In this document: positions 23,232-35,400 of the stretch, piece after piece
Position numbering within the stretch: the stretch's first letter is position 1
How the letters are laid out: every line of letters begins with the position of its first letter
Assembly (NCBI GenBank): GCA_002205965.3
Contig: NADL03000029.1
Location: 1 to 64,000 of the forward strand
Source: Kappaphycus alvarezii
Lineage: Eukaryota > Rhodophyta > Florideophyceae > Gigartinales > Solieriaceae
Length of the DNA: 64,000 nucleotides
Direction of reading: 5' to 3'
Position numbers and translations under genes: made by a program
Notes under the pieces: model-generated
Told to the model about the DNA's origin: nothing
Database searches by the model: none
The model's input: only the letters and a program-made list of their open reading frames with translations

Positions 23232-24378
23232 GATGATGAGTTGCGATAGGGAAGGCTGGTGGGAGAGAGGATGAAGCTGCGGGCTTAGCTGCCCAGAATT
23301 TACTCGGAACTCTAAAATCCTGGCCTTAAGTACAACCTACAACTACTTTCTAACTCACTGCGTCCACTAACAGAATCCCACAAACTGAGCCATTTGAGCG
23401 GATTTCAAGATCTTGGCCCGGTGATAACAGTCATTAGGGGCAAATTTGGAACTGCTTCCAAAGTTGACAAATTTGTGTAAATAGGTTGGCCCAATACACA
23501 CATCAATACAGTACCTTATTTTGCAGACTTACCGGAAACGAATTCCCTTGTGCCAAAATAACGGACTCAATCCGTCATACGTAAAATAGAATCACATAAC
23601 TGATTTTTGGATGCAGTCGGTCCAATCTTCATCATAATTACGAACCTCATACATATGATGGAATCACATAACTGATTTTTGGATGCAGTCGTCCAATATC
23701 ATAACGAACCATACATATGATGGAATCACATAACTGATTTTTGGATGCAGTTGTACAAACCAATCATAACTAGAAACCACATACGTATGATGGAATCACA
23801 TAACTGATTTTTGGATGCAGCTGGATAAAACCCTAATCATAACTAGAAACCTCATACATAATATAAAATCAAATACCTCTTTCTAGCAGTCATGACAATA
23901 TTGCCATAATTGATTCCTACTGTACAAACTCAGGTATAGTAAGGAGTACAGTACTTGGCATATTACGATGTACAGTGCGAAGTACAGTTCCTCATTTGGC
24001 ACTAGTACAGTACGTGTACAACACTGCACAAAAAGGTTTCTTCTCTTAGCTGTACCACGTGTACATCACATACACAACTGCCACCACGTACACGTGTACA
24101 TAGCTTTCCTCAGCATATCTCTCATACAGTATACTCATCATCCACTTATAGTACCCTACCCTACGTAAAATCACCCCATAAACAACATTTTGCCCTCTAA
24201 ATCGCTGATCTCTCAAAATCGTACTTTCGTCCCTGGGAACTTTGGATTTCTTCCGGAATGCCTTAGCGCCACCCTTCATTCGACACGTGTGCATGTTACA
24301 CGTGGAACATGCCTCATGCCTCTTATGAGGTTTGGCACCGATGTGGGGTCATGTGATCGTCTTGCCAAATCAACAACA
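23232..24378 (-). mobile_element. Hybrid LTR: A-type U3 with B-type U5
   Basis: On the minus strand it starts TGTTGTTGATTTGGC at 24378 (A type) but ends CATCATCA at 23232 (B type) next to the B1 PBS. It is the downstream LTR of the A RT/RH fragment to its right and the upstream LTR of B1. That mixture is the mark of A-B LTR recombination. Four 72-bp copies, one aberrant, lie at 23589-23864. Confidence 0.88.
23589..23864 (-). repeat. 72-bp tandem array, 4 copies
   Basis: One S1, one S1/S2 mosaic with deletions (near 23690), one S2 and one S3 copy. Confidence 0.9.
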
Positions 24379-24393
24379 CCCTCCCTCGATTAC
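24379..24393 (-). other. Polypurine tract, family A
   Basis: ATCGAGGGAGGG on the minus strand immediately before the TGTTGTTG LTR start. Confidence 0.75.
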
Positions 24394-24398
24394 ATGAC

Positions 24399-25506
24399 CT
24401 AAGCATCGTGCAGCTCTCCGAGGCCTAGAGATTTTATGCATTGTATGAATTGAATGCGACTAAGAGGCTTGGTGAGTATATCTGCTGGCATATCTGTAGA
24501 AGGTACGTGAAACAGTGAAACAATCTTTCGAGTCACAGCATCTCGGACAAAATGATATGATATGTCAATGTGCTTATTTCGCCTGTTCACTCCTTCGTTA
24601 CCCGCAAACGCTATTGTACCAGCATTATCACACCCGATTGTAACTGTGCTGTCTTTCGACTTTCCCAATGCGTCTGCAAGAAGGCACCTGAGCCAAGCTG
24701 CCTCTTTGCAAGCCTCACACAGTGCAATATACTCTGCTTCGCATGTGGATGTCGCAACGACCGTTTGTCTCCTAGATGACCAACGAATAGCTCCCCCACA
24801 CAGTTTGAACACATATCCACTGGTGTACTTTCTCGAGTCCAAGCAACCACCCCAGTCTGCATCGCTGAAGCCTCTAGAGTTTGCACTGGGAGATTTCCAT
24901 CTAGAATTACACCTAGTGAGAGCGTTCCTTTGATATATCTCAGAACTCGTTTGGCTGCTTGCCAGTGGTCCTCGCGAGGGTTCTCACAGTGTTGGGACAG
25001 TTTTCCCACCACATATGCAAGATCTGGACGTGACCCTACCATAAGAAACATTAAGCAGCCAATGATCTGTCGATATGGTACATCGCAATACGGGCTAGTT
25101 GACATCTCAGGGTGTAATCCTTGTTCCATCGGAGTCCTCACGAGATTGCAACTGCCATACCAAAACGTTTCAAAAATGGACTTGGCATACTCTGTCTGCG
25201 AGATATAGATCCGTCTAGGGACCCTTTTTCTACTTATTTCAAGCCCAATGCACTTTTTGGCCTCGCCTAAATCTTCATCTCAAATCTCTTGTTCAGTTCA
25301 CCTTTCATCCAGGTCACGGCTTTCAGGTCACTTCCCGCAAGAAGCAAGTCATCCCATATAGGGCAATCAGCATAACACCTTTTTCTGATATGTTTGTATA
25401 TAGACAGGCGTCACTTCTCGTAGTCTTGAAGCCAAGAGTGTGAATTAGGAAATCTTCAATCTTTTGTTGTGCCATTGTCGACTCGCTTGCTTAAGACCAT
25501 AGATAG
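24399..25506 (-). pseudogene. gag-pol: A-family RT C-terminal part and RNase H
   Basis: Begins at the RT breakpoint (CTATC/TATGG, 25506) and runs leftwards through RT to RNase H (CEAEYIAL, HIDISYHFVRD) and the stop after LGELHDA at 24399. RT is damaged near 25450, 25350 and 25275 by missing bases, and RNase H is frameshifted near 24880. It is the missing end of the RT that stops at 16753, but in the opposite orientation. GATAG at 25502-25506 is the complement of the CTATC at 16749. Confidence 0.87.
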
Positions 25507-27083
25507 TGTTGGTGATTTCGTGAGAATCGACCGCCCATCGCACTGACTAGACGTCTCGCACGGAGGTTGGGAAGCTGAATATGTGTACACGTGGACACAT
25601 GTGGTTTTGAAGGGAAATATATGCAAATTTACCCGAAAAGCAAAGTTGCCGGGGGACAAAGGCCATTTTCAGGGTCGACGAAAAATGCAAATTTTGCATA
25701 ATTGTTGACAAGTGGAACTTGGCCCATAATGCCTAGGCTAAGAATTGCCTGCTTTAATCCTATTCGCTAACAGGGACAATACTGCAATTCTATTGGCCCA
25801 GGATGTACACGTGTCAGGTGTTGTAGAGGTTCCTTGGCTGGTTTTAGTTGTTCAAAGGCAGTATGGATATAACGGTTATTTATGAGCTATTTTAGAGGTC
25901 AAAATGTTGTTTAGGGGGGTCCCTTTACGTAGGAAATGTGCTGTAAGGGTGTGAGGAATGTAGTGTACGGGGAGCTGTGCTGAATAAGACATATACACGT
26001 GTACAGGTTGGCATTGGTGTATGCGATGTACAACGTGGTACAGCTAAGAGAAGAAACCTTTTTGTGCAGTGTTGTACACGTACTGTACTAGTGCCAATGA
26101 GGAACTGTACTTCGCACTGTACATGTAATATGCCAAGTACTGTACTCCTTACTATACCTGAGTTTGTACAGTAGGAATCAATTATGGCAATACTGTCATG
26201 AGTGCTAGAAAGAGTATTTGATTTTATATTATGTATGAGGATTCTAGTTATGATTAAGGGTTTTATCCAGCTGCATCCAAAAATCGGTTATGTGATTTCA
26301 TCATATGTATGAGGTTTCTAGTTATGATTACGGGTTTTATCCAGCTGCATCCAAAATCAGTTATGTGATTCCATCATACGTATGTGGTTTCTAGTTATGA
26401 TATTGGTTTTGTACAACTGCATCCAAAAATCAGTTATGTGATTCCATCATACGTATGTGGTTTCTAGTTATGATATTGGTTTGTACAACTGCATCCAAAA
26501 ATCAGTTATGTGATTCCATCATACGTATGTGGTTCTAGTTATGATATTGGTTTGTACAACTGCATCCAAAAATCAGTTATGTCATTCCATCATACGTATG
26601 TGGTTTCTAGTTATGATATTGGTTTGTACAACTGCATCCAAAAATTAGTTATGTGATCCATCATATGTATGAGGTTCGTAATTATGATGAAGATTGGACC
26701 GACTGCATCCAAAAATCAGTTTTGTGATTCTATTTTACGTATGACGGATTGAGTCCGTTATTTTGGCACAAGGGAATTCGTTTCCGGTAAGTCTGCAAAA
26801 TAAGGTACTGTATTGATGTGTGTATTGGGCCAACCTATTTACACAAATTTGTCAACTTTTGGAACAGTTCAAATTTGCCCTAATGACTGTTATCACCGGC
26901 CAAGATCTTGAAATCCGCTCAAATGGCTCAGTTTGTGGATTCTGTTAGTGGACGCAGTGAGTTAGAAAGTAGTTGTAGGTTGTACTAAGGCCAGGATTTT
27001 AGAGTTCCGAGTAAATTCTGGGCAGCTAAGCCCGCAGCTTCATCCTCTCTCCCACCAGCCTTCCCTATCGCAACTCATCATCA
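25507..27083 (+). mobile_element. Lone B-type LTR between two RT fragments
   Basis: 1577 bp from TGTTGGTGATTTCG to CATCATCA on the plus strand. The left flank is RT cut at CTATC, the right flank is RT cut at about GTTGAC-TCATC, so ~37 bp of RT are missing and the two flanks come from different insertion sites. No PBS follows. A recombinant solo LTR. Confidence 0.86.
26231..26733 (+). repeat. 72-bp tandem array, 7 copies
   Basis: In LTR orientation two S3, four S2 and one S1 copies, with several small indels. Confidence 0.92.
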
Positions 27084-30040
27084 AGATGAGTCAACGATAC
27101 CTTCAGGCTGCTCCATATAAATATCCTCTTCTAAGTCACCGTTCAGAAAGGCCGTGACCACGTCCATTTGATGAAGCTCTAAATCGAAGTGGCTACAATC
27201 GCCAAACAACAATCGAATCGTTGTAAATTCGATCACCGGCGCAAAAGTCTCTGAGTAATCAATCCCCTCAATTTGTTGAAAGCCCCGCACAACCAGGCGA
27301 CCTTTTCCCTTTTGAGTCAACGTGCCGTTATCGGTCCGGCATGTCCTTTACAGTAAATAACCCAGCGAGAAGTTAGAATATTGGCACCTTCCGATCGTGG
27401 AACTAGTGCCCAGGTTTTTTTTTTGCGTTGGGACTCTAGCTCCTTATCAATCGCTTTGCCAGAACTGTGGTTGTGGTCCACCCATCGCCTCTTTAAAGGA
27501 GTTCGGTATGTTGATGTCGCCACAGGAAGGTGTGAGTAAGCTGGTTCCCCACCAGGCCTGTCCACCACTGTCGGGGTGGGCGTCGTGAACGAGTGGAGCG
27601 GCGAGGTTCCACATCGCCGGGACCAGCATCTTGCTCACCACTCACTTCTTCTGGTTGCAAAGTCTCATTAGTTGAGTCGGGCTAATACCTTGACTTTGAA
27701 AGTTCTCAACCTCCGCCGGTGACCCTGTTTCAATGCCATGTTCATTATCACCATTAGATGTTTCAGACTCAATTTCGTCAGTATCGGTCGTCTCCACTGG
27801 GTCAACGTCCATATCATTATCATCGGAGAAATGTTCATCGTAAGAGCAAGCCCTGGTCTCGACTCATCGAACTGCACATCCCTGGAAATAACAATGCGAT
27901 GTAAATTGTCATCCCAAATTTTGTAGGCCTTAGTTCCGGCGGATACCCAACAAACATTCCCGTTGTTGCGCGGTCGTCAAGTTTACGCACCTCATTACCA
28001 GGCACCTTGTACCAGCATTGACATCCAAAACACACGTAGGTGAGATACATCGGGCTTTTTCTTCATCCATAGGTGAAATGGAGTAACGAGACCACCCAAA
28101 GCTCTTGTCGTGACACGATTGCGAACGTAACTGCGTTATCAAGGGCTTCAGCCCAGAAAGCTTTCGGAACCTTCATATGGGACAGCATAGACCTGACGAG
28201 ATCAATCAGGGTACGATTGAGCCGTTCTGCCACACCATTCTGTTCAGGTGTGTATGCAGCGGTCGTTGATGAACAGTTCCTTGTGACGATAAAAAGTATT
28301 GGAACTCTGAAGAAAGATACTCTCCTCCACGATCAGATCGAAGCACTTTCACGCGTTGACCAATGTGTGTGAAGGCATATTGGGCAAACTTCTGATAAAA
28401 ATGGAACGTTTCATCTTTACTCTTCATCGGATAGACAACACTCCAGTTTGAGTGGTCATCGATAAAAGTGACAAAGTATCTAGCACCACCTACTGACTGT
28501 ACTTGGAGTAGGCCGCAGACGTCCGAATGGACCAAGTCTAGCAAATGTTTGGCCCTGCCTCCAGAGCGCTGTTTAGGAATCACAGCACGAGTTGCTTTTC
28601 CTAACAACACACGCATCACATGTCACAGATTCACAGTCAGAAGATGAGCTAGCGTCTCTTGTTATATCTGAAGAGGAGATATGAAGTCCATTTACCACGT
28701 TCTTACGAGCCATGGACAATATTCCTTGAGTGTGAACGTGGGCCAATCTTTCATGCCATGTCTTCAAAGAGGCTTTGTGCGCCGAATGAACCTCGTTACA
28801 TGTGTCAAGCACATACAGCTCTCCTCGACTTGTGGCAGTAGCCACGATGCAGTCACTCCTCTTCACAGTGCACTTGTCACGAACGAACTCAACGTCAAAT
28901 CCATTATCGACCATCTTACGTACAGAGATTAGGGAAAAAGCAAAGCTTGGAACGTGCAGCACATTGGTGAGCTTGCATGACTTTTGAACTCGCTCACTAA
29001 AAGCGTAATGGGGACGTCCCGACTCCAGCTACTACTGCACACGCTTTTGTTCCCATTTCTTACGGCGGATGTTTGAGACCTCCCTGTAGTCGGAGAACAG
29101 TCTCTTGTCATATGTCATGTGTGCGGAGCATCAGAGTCGATAAGCCAAGTGTTTGAGGTTATGTTGATACCAGAGTTATTACCTTGTTCATCAGACATAT
29201 GTACTCGACTTCATTAATTTCCAGATCTTCTTGCTCTTGAGCAATCATCGCAGTAGGCTTCTGTGACTGTATACGTAGGAACCGGTCAGGTGGCGGTGGT
29301 CGCCTTCCGTTGATGTCCTTTCCCCAGCAGCGGGCAGCGGAGTGTCCATTGTGACCACAGTTGGTGCATGTCAAAGTCGAAACACGCCTTGCCTCAGGGA
29401 TGTGCCCAATAAGAGCAGACCTTGGCGGATTCTGCCTTCTAGTAAGCCTCATCGATGCACGTTGCTCCTCTTGGAGCAGGCGACTTTTTACATATCTACT
29501 CCGAACGTGTTATCTTCGGATCCAAGAGCGTCAAGCGCTACAATGAGATTTTGAAACCTCTGCGGAAGACCATTGAGAACTGCCATAGCCATTTCCTTGT
29601 CATCAATGATGACTTCCATTGACTTTAAGCGAGCTGCTAGGTGTCGCACACGTCCTATGTATGGCAAAACTTTCTCATTGTCTAGCATGGTGACCGTGTA
29701 GAAGTCTCTCCGGGCCGCCAGCTTATTTAGTAATGTGTGGCGCTCAAAAACTTCCAAGATGGCGTCCCACATTTCTTTGGCTGTGACAGCATCTCTCACA
29801 TGATCCAGGTGATCATCGGACAGCGACAGGCCGATGATGGCCCGTGCCTTTCGATCCCCTTGCTCCATGCCTTGTAAGTGGAAGATTGTTCATCTTCAGG
29901 AACGGTGCCATCAGTAATTACTGTTCCACATCGCGAAGGGCCAACAGGAGCTGAATCTTCTGTTTCCACACGTAGAAATTGGTATCCGTGAGCTTTTCGA
30001 TCTTCATCGATCCTCCTCCTTGATCTTCTCCGCTACTCAT
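27084..30040 (-). pseudogene. gag-pol: A5 gag-PR-INT-RT fragment, heavily frameshifted
   Basis: Gag from ATG 30040 through knuckle, protease, an unbroken integrase (QYAFTHIGQRVKVLRSDRGGEY is continuous in DNA around 28360) and the linker to the first part of RT, where a B LTR begins at 27083. It shows the normal order that A1-A4 have lost. HHCC is intact (WHERLAHV). More than ten single-base indels are visible, for example near 29919, 29872, 29494, 29180, 29132, 29017, 28990, 28604, 28267, 27463 and a T run at 27417. No product is expected. Confidence 0.9.
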
Positions 30041-30050
30041 TGCAATATTC

Positions 30051-30125
30051 TAGAGGTGCTAATGTTCTGTTCGAAGATCCCAATCCGGGGACCGATAGTC
30101 CCTTGTAGTGGCAAGCCCACCTCTA
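30051..30125 (-). promoter_or_regulatory. Structured leader element before gag (A5)
   Basis: 75-nt copy with intact closing stem and hairpins. Confidence 0.58.
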
Positions 30126-30199
30126 TAAGAACACAGCACACGAAACTCTAGACTAAAGCAAAGGCAAAAACGTCGCTTCAAACAAACAAATGGATCTCT

Positions 30200-30684
30200 T
30201 TAAATTCTCTGGGACAAAAACTACTTTCAAGTGTTCCTTCCCGTTCTCGTGACGCTTGAGAACCTCGTGGGAATCGAACACTCTATCACAAGCAGTACAC
30301 CTAGGGGTCTTTTTCTTGTTTTTCTCTCTAGTCCTATGACCCTTAGAATTGATGTGATCGTAGAATGTCTGTGCGCTATTGCAGCTAATATCACAGAGCT
30401 TGCAGTACCTCTTGTTCCTCGGCGGAACTCTTCTTTTGCCTTTAGTTCCTTCTTGGCAACTCGATCGGCGAGGGCTTTAGCTTTCTTTGCCGGGAGGCGT
30501 TGAACTTTCTTTATTGGCTTATCCAGAGGTACTGACTTACGAGGGATCCTATACCTTTCCTAGACGAGGGAAGCGCGAGCGTCTTCGGCGGCGGTCCTTC
30601 TGGTTCGAGTACTTCGATCGATTCCACAACTGTCCTCCCCACATGGCAAAGTCCTAACTGTCGCAGGCCCTGGGCACTCGGGGC
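30200..30684 (-). pseudogene. Zinc-finger exon 2 of A5, truncated and frameshifted
   Basis: Stop at 30200, both fingers recognisable. Extra or missing bases near 30220, 30433, 30562, 30645 and 30667 break the frame. The 5' end is replaced at 30684 by an inverted LTR start, at the same site as in A4 (…CTCGGGGC then TGTTGTTG). Confidence 0.8.
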
Positions 30685-30784
30685 TGTTGTTGATTTGGCA
30701 AGACGATCACATGACCCCACATCGGTGCCAAACCTCATAAGAGGCATGAGGCATGTTCCACGTGTACACATGCACACGTGTCGA
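30685..30784 (+). mobile_element. 100-bp A-type LTR start at second head-to-head junction
   Basis: Same two ends as the fragment at 15342: exact LTR terminus on the zinc-finger side, CACGTGTCGA joined to CAACGCGTGAAAG of INT on the other. Confidence 0.85.
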
Positions 30785-31985
30785 CAACGCGTGAAAGTGC
30801 TTCGATCTGATCGTGGAGGAGAGTATCTTCTTCAGATCAATCCTTTTCTTATCGTCACAAGGAACTGTTCATCAAACGACCGCTGCATACACACCTGAAC
30901 AGAATGGTGTGGCAGAACGGCTCAATCGTACCCTGATTGATCTCGTCAGGTCTATGCTGTCCCATATGAAGGTTCCCAAAGCTTTCTTGGGCTGAAGCTC
31001 TTGATAACGCAGTTTACGTTCGCAATCGTGTCACGACAAGAGCTTTGGGTGGTCTCGTTACTCCATTTCACCTATGGATGAAGAAAAAGCCCGATGTATC
31101 TCCACCTACGTGTGTTTGGATGTCAATGCTGGTACAAGGTGCCTGGTAATGAGGTGCGTAAACTTGACGACCGCGCAACAACGGGAATGTTTGTTGGGTA
31201 CCGCCGGGAACTAAGGCCTACAAAATTTGGGATGACAATTTACATCGCATTGTTATTTCCAGGGATGTGCAGTTCGATGAGTCGAGACCAGGGGCTTGCT
31301 CTTACGATGAACATTTCTCCGATGATAATGATATGGACGTTGACCCAGTGGAGACGACCGATACTGACGAATTGAGTCTGAAACATCTAATGGTGATAAT
31401 GAACATGGCATTGAAACAGGGTCACCGGCGGAGGTTGAAGAACTTTCAAAGTCAAGGTATTGAGCCCGACTCAACTAATGAGACTTTGCAACCAGAAGAA
31501 GTGAGTGGTGAGCAAGATGCTGGTCCCGGCGATGTGGAACCTCGCCGTCCACTCGTTCACGACGCCCACCCGACAGTGGTGGACAGGCCTGGTGGGAACC
31601 AGCTTACACCTTCCTGTGGCGACATCAACATACCGAACTCCTTTAAAGAGGCGATGGGTGGACCACAACCACAGTTCTGGCAGAAAGCGATTGATAAGGA
31701 GCTAGAGTCCAACGCAAAAACAAAACCTGGGCACTAGTTCCACGATCGGAAGGTGCCAATATTCTAACTTCTCGCTGGGTATTTACTGTAAAGGACATGC
31801 CGGACGATAACGGCACGTTGACTCAAAAGGGAAAAGGTCGCCTGGTTGTGCGGGGCTTTCAACAAATTGAGGGGATTGATTACTCAGAGACTTTTGCGCC
31901 GGTGATCGAATTTACAACGATTCGATTGTTGTTGGCGATTGTAGCCCACTTCGATTTAGAGCTTCATCAAATGGACGTAGGTCAC
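30785..31985 (+). pseudogene. gag-pol: A-family INT C-terminal half plus RT start (second copy)
   Basis: Same content as 15441-16753 but with many indels (near 30829, 30989, 31101, 31202, 31372, 31437, 31550, 31609 and 31710) and a shorter end: RT stops at ATGGACGTAGGTCACG, where it joins the inside of a B LTR. The join shows only a few bases of shared sequence, so it is a deletion breakpoint, not an LTR terminus. Confidence 0.87.
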
Positions 31986-32452
31986 GTACACTACATTCCT
32001 CACACCCTTACAGCACATTTCCCTACGTAAAGGACCCCCTAAACAACATTTTGACCTCAAAAATAGCTCATAAATAACCGTTATATCCCATACTGCCTTT
32101 GAACAACTAAAACCAGCCAAGGAACCTCTACAACACCTGACACGTGTACATCCTGGGCCAATAGAATTGCAGTATTGTCCCTGTCAGCGAATAGGATTAA
32201 AGCAGGCAATTCTTAGCCTAGGCATTATGGGCCAAGTTCCACTTGTCAACAATTATGCAAAATTTGCATTTTTCGTCGACCCCCTGAAAATGGCCTTTCG
32301 TCCCCGGCAACTTTGCTTTTCGGGTAAATTTGGCATATATTTCCCTTCAGAACCACATGTGTCCACGTGTACACATATACAGCTTCCCAACCTCCGTGCG
32401 AGACGTCTAGTCAGTGCGATGGGCGTGTGATCGTCTCACGAAATCACCAACA
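31986..32452 (-). mobile_element. B-type LTR fragment, 3' LTR of B2 (U3 only)
   Basis: The first ~467 bp of a B LTR on the minus strand, TGTTGG start at 32452. The R/U5 part and 72-bp array are deleted at the junction with RT. Contains the ATGCAAA-N-TTTGCAT palindrome near 32255. Confidence 0.86.
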
Positions 32453-32464
32453 CCCCCCTCGATC
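32453..32464 (-). other. Polypurine tract of B2
   Basis: GATCGAGGGGGG on the minus strand before the LTR start. Confidence 0.75.
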
Positions 32465-32471
32465 ACATGCC

Positions 32472-35400
32472 CTAAGCATCGCGCAGATCCCCAAGTCCCA
32501 GAAACCTCACACATTTATTGAACGAAAGTCGTCCAAGAGGCTTCGTTAGTATATCTGCTGGCATTTCGGAAGACGGTACATGGAAGAGGGAAACAATATT
32601 GCGATGGATAGCATCTCTGACAAAGTGGTATGAGATATCGATATGCTTGTTACGCCGGTTGACCCCCTCGTTGCCTGCAAAGGATATAGTTCCTGTATTA
32701 TCAACCGATAGTAACAGTACCATCTTCTGATTTTCCCAATGCATCTGTCAGGAGGCATCTTAGCCAGGCGGCTTCTTTGCAGGCATCACAAAGCGCGATG
32801 TACTCTGCTTCGCAGGTAGACTTTGCAACAACCGTTTGCTTCCTCGACGACCAGCTGACGGCTCCTCCACAAAGCTTGAATACATAGCCGCTGGTGGACT
32901 TTCTTGAACTCAAGCAGCCACCCCAGTCCGCATCACTAAAGCCTTCGAGGTACTCCACTGAGAGATTTCCGTTTAGGATAACACCAGTTGAGAGTGTTCC
33001 TTTGATGAACCTCAAAACCCTTTTCGCAGCCTGCCAGTGGTCCTCGCGAGGCTTCTCACAGTGTTGAGACAATTTGCCAACGGCGTATGCTAAATCTGGA
33101 CGAGAACCAACCATCAGGAACATCAGACAGCCGATGATCTGTCGATACGGGACATCGCAGTACGGGCTTGTCGAAGACTCGGGATGGAATCCCTGTTCCA
33201 TTGGTGTACTCACGGAATTACAGCTGACCATTCCAAAACGTTTCAGTACGGATTCGGCATACGCTTTCTGCGATATACAGACTAGCTTGGACGACCTTTT
33301 CCTACTAATTTCAAGCCCTATGCACTTTTTCGCCTCTCCCAGGTCTTTCATCTCAAACCTTTTATTTAATTCCGCTTTCATCCAGGCTACGGCGGTTAGA
33401 TCACTACCGGCGAGCAGCAAGTCATCCACATAAAGGGCAATGAGCATTATGCTGTCATTCGATATGTTTGTGTACAAGCAAGCGTCACTTCTCGTGGTCT
33501 TAAACCCAAGCCCATTAATCAAGAAGTCGTCAATCTTTTTGTGCCATTGACGACTCGCTTGTTTAAGGCCATAAATAGCCTTGAGGAGTTTGCAAACATG
33601 GTTTGGTTTGGAAGGGTCGATGCATCCTTCGGGTTGTTCCATGTAAATATCCTCCTCTAATTCTCCATTTAGAAACGCGGTGACTACGTCCATTTGGTGA
33701 AGCTCTAAGTCAAATTGCGCAACCATAGCCAGTAGCAATCGAATTGTCGTGAATTTGATTACCGGGGCGAAAGTCTCTGAGTAATCAACTCCTTCAATCT
33801 GCTGGAAACCTCTTACGACTAGGCGACCCTTTCCTTGCTGAATGAGGTGGCCCTGATCATCTGGAATATCTTTAACGGTGAAAACCCAGCGCGATGTGAG
33901 GATGTTAGAGGCCTGTGAGCGCGGAACCAGCGTCCAAGTCTGGTTTTTGCGTTGTGATTTTAACTCTTTGTCAACTGCTTTCTGCCAGAAATCTGGTTGC
34001 GTCCCACTCATCGCTTCCTTGAACGAGTCTGGTACCGGAACATCCTCATTAGACGTGCTGAGTATATTAGTTCCTAAGAGGCCCTTCCACCATTGTCTTG
34101 GTGGGCGGCGTGATCGACCTGATCTGCGAAGTGGTACATTGCTAGATCCATCTCCGTCTGCACCACCCGTATGTTCTGGTTCCGAGCTCGCATCCGGGGG
34201 CTCTGGGTTCATATTTGGATTTAGAACGGGCTCATTTTGACCTCTCGATGACTCAGAGTCTCCATTTTCACCGATATTTGCCATTAAAGTATCGGGGTCA
34301 GTTTCGTCAGCAACGCCCACATCCTCTGGCTCAAAATTCTCGTCATTTTGATGCGATATACTGTCGTCAACCGAACAAGGCCCTCGCCTGGACTCATCAA
34401 ACTGCACATTTCGTGAGATAACTACGCGATTCAGTTCGTCATCCCATACCTTGTAGGCCTTCGTTCCGGCTGGGTATCCAAGAAACATTCCTTTCACTGC
34501 ACGTTCATCAAGTTTCTGCACCTCATGGGCATGCAGTTTGTACCAGCATTGGCAGCCAAATACCCTCAAGTGAGACACATCTGGTTTATCCTTCATCCAC
34601 AAGTGATGAGGCGTAATGGAACTTCCCAGGGCTCTGTTTGTTACACGATTCCGCACATACACGGCATTGTCTAGGGCTTCAGCCCAAAATGACTTTGGAA
34701 CCTGCATGTGGGACAGCATAGACCGAACCAGATCTATCAATGTACGGTTGAACCGTTCTGCGACGCCATTTTGTTCAGGCGTGTACGCGGCGGTCGTTTG
34801 ATGAACCGTTCCTTGTGAAGATAAGAAGGATTGGAACTGCGAGGAAAGATACTCCCCTCCACGATCTGAACGAAACACTTTCACTCGCTGACCGGTATGG
34901 GTAAGGGCATAATTGGCAAACTTCTTATAGAACTCGAAAGTTTCATCTTTACTTTTCATCGGATAGACAACGCTCCAGTTGGAGTAATCATCGATGAATG
35001 TGACAAAGTATCTCGCACCACCTAATGACTGTGTTTGGAGTGGGCCACAGACGTCCGAATGGACTAAGTCTAGCAGCTGCTTTGCCCTACCTCCTGAGCG
35101 ATGTTTGGGAATTACAGCACGAGTTGCTTTTCCTACCACACAAGCATCGCATTTCACGGAATCACAGTCAGAAGATGAGCCAATATCTTTGGTATCATTT
35201 GAAGAAGAAAGATGAAGTCCACTTACCACGTTCTTGCGAGACATAGACAAGATTCCTTGAGTATGAACGTGCGCAAGTCTTTCGTGCCACGTCTTCAAGG
35301 AGGCTTTGTGTGCCGAATGAGTCATATCACACGTATCAAGCACGTAGAGCTCTCCTTCACTTGTCGCGGTTGCCACAGTACAGTCATTTTTCTTTACAGT

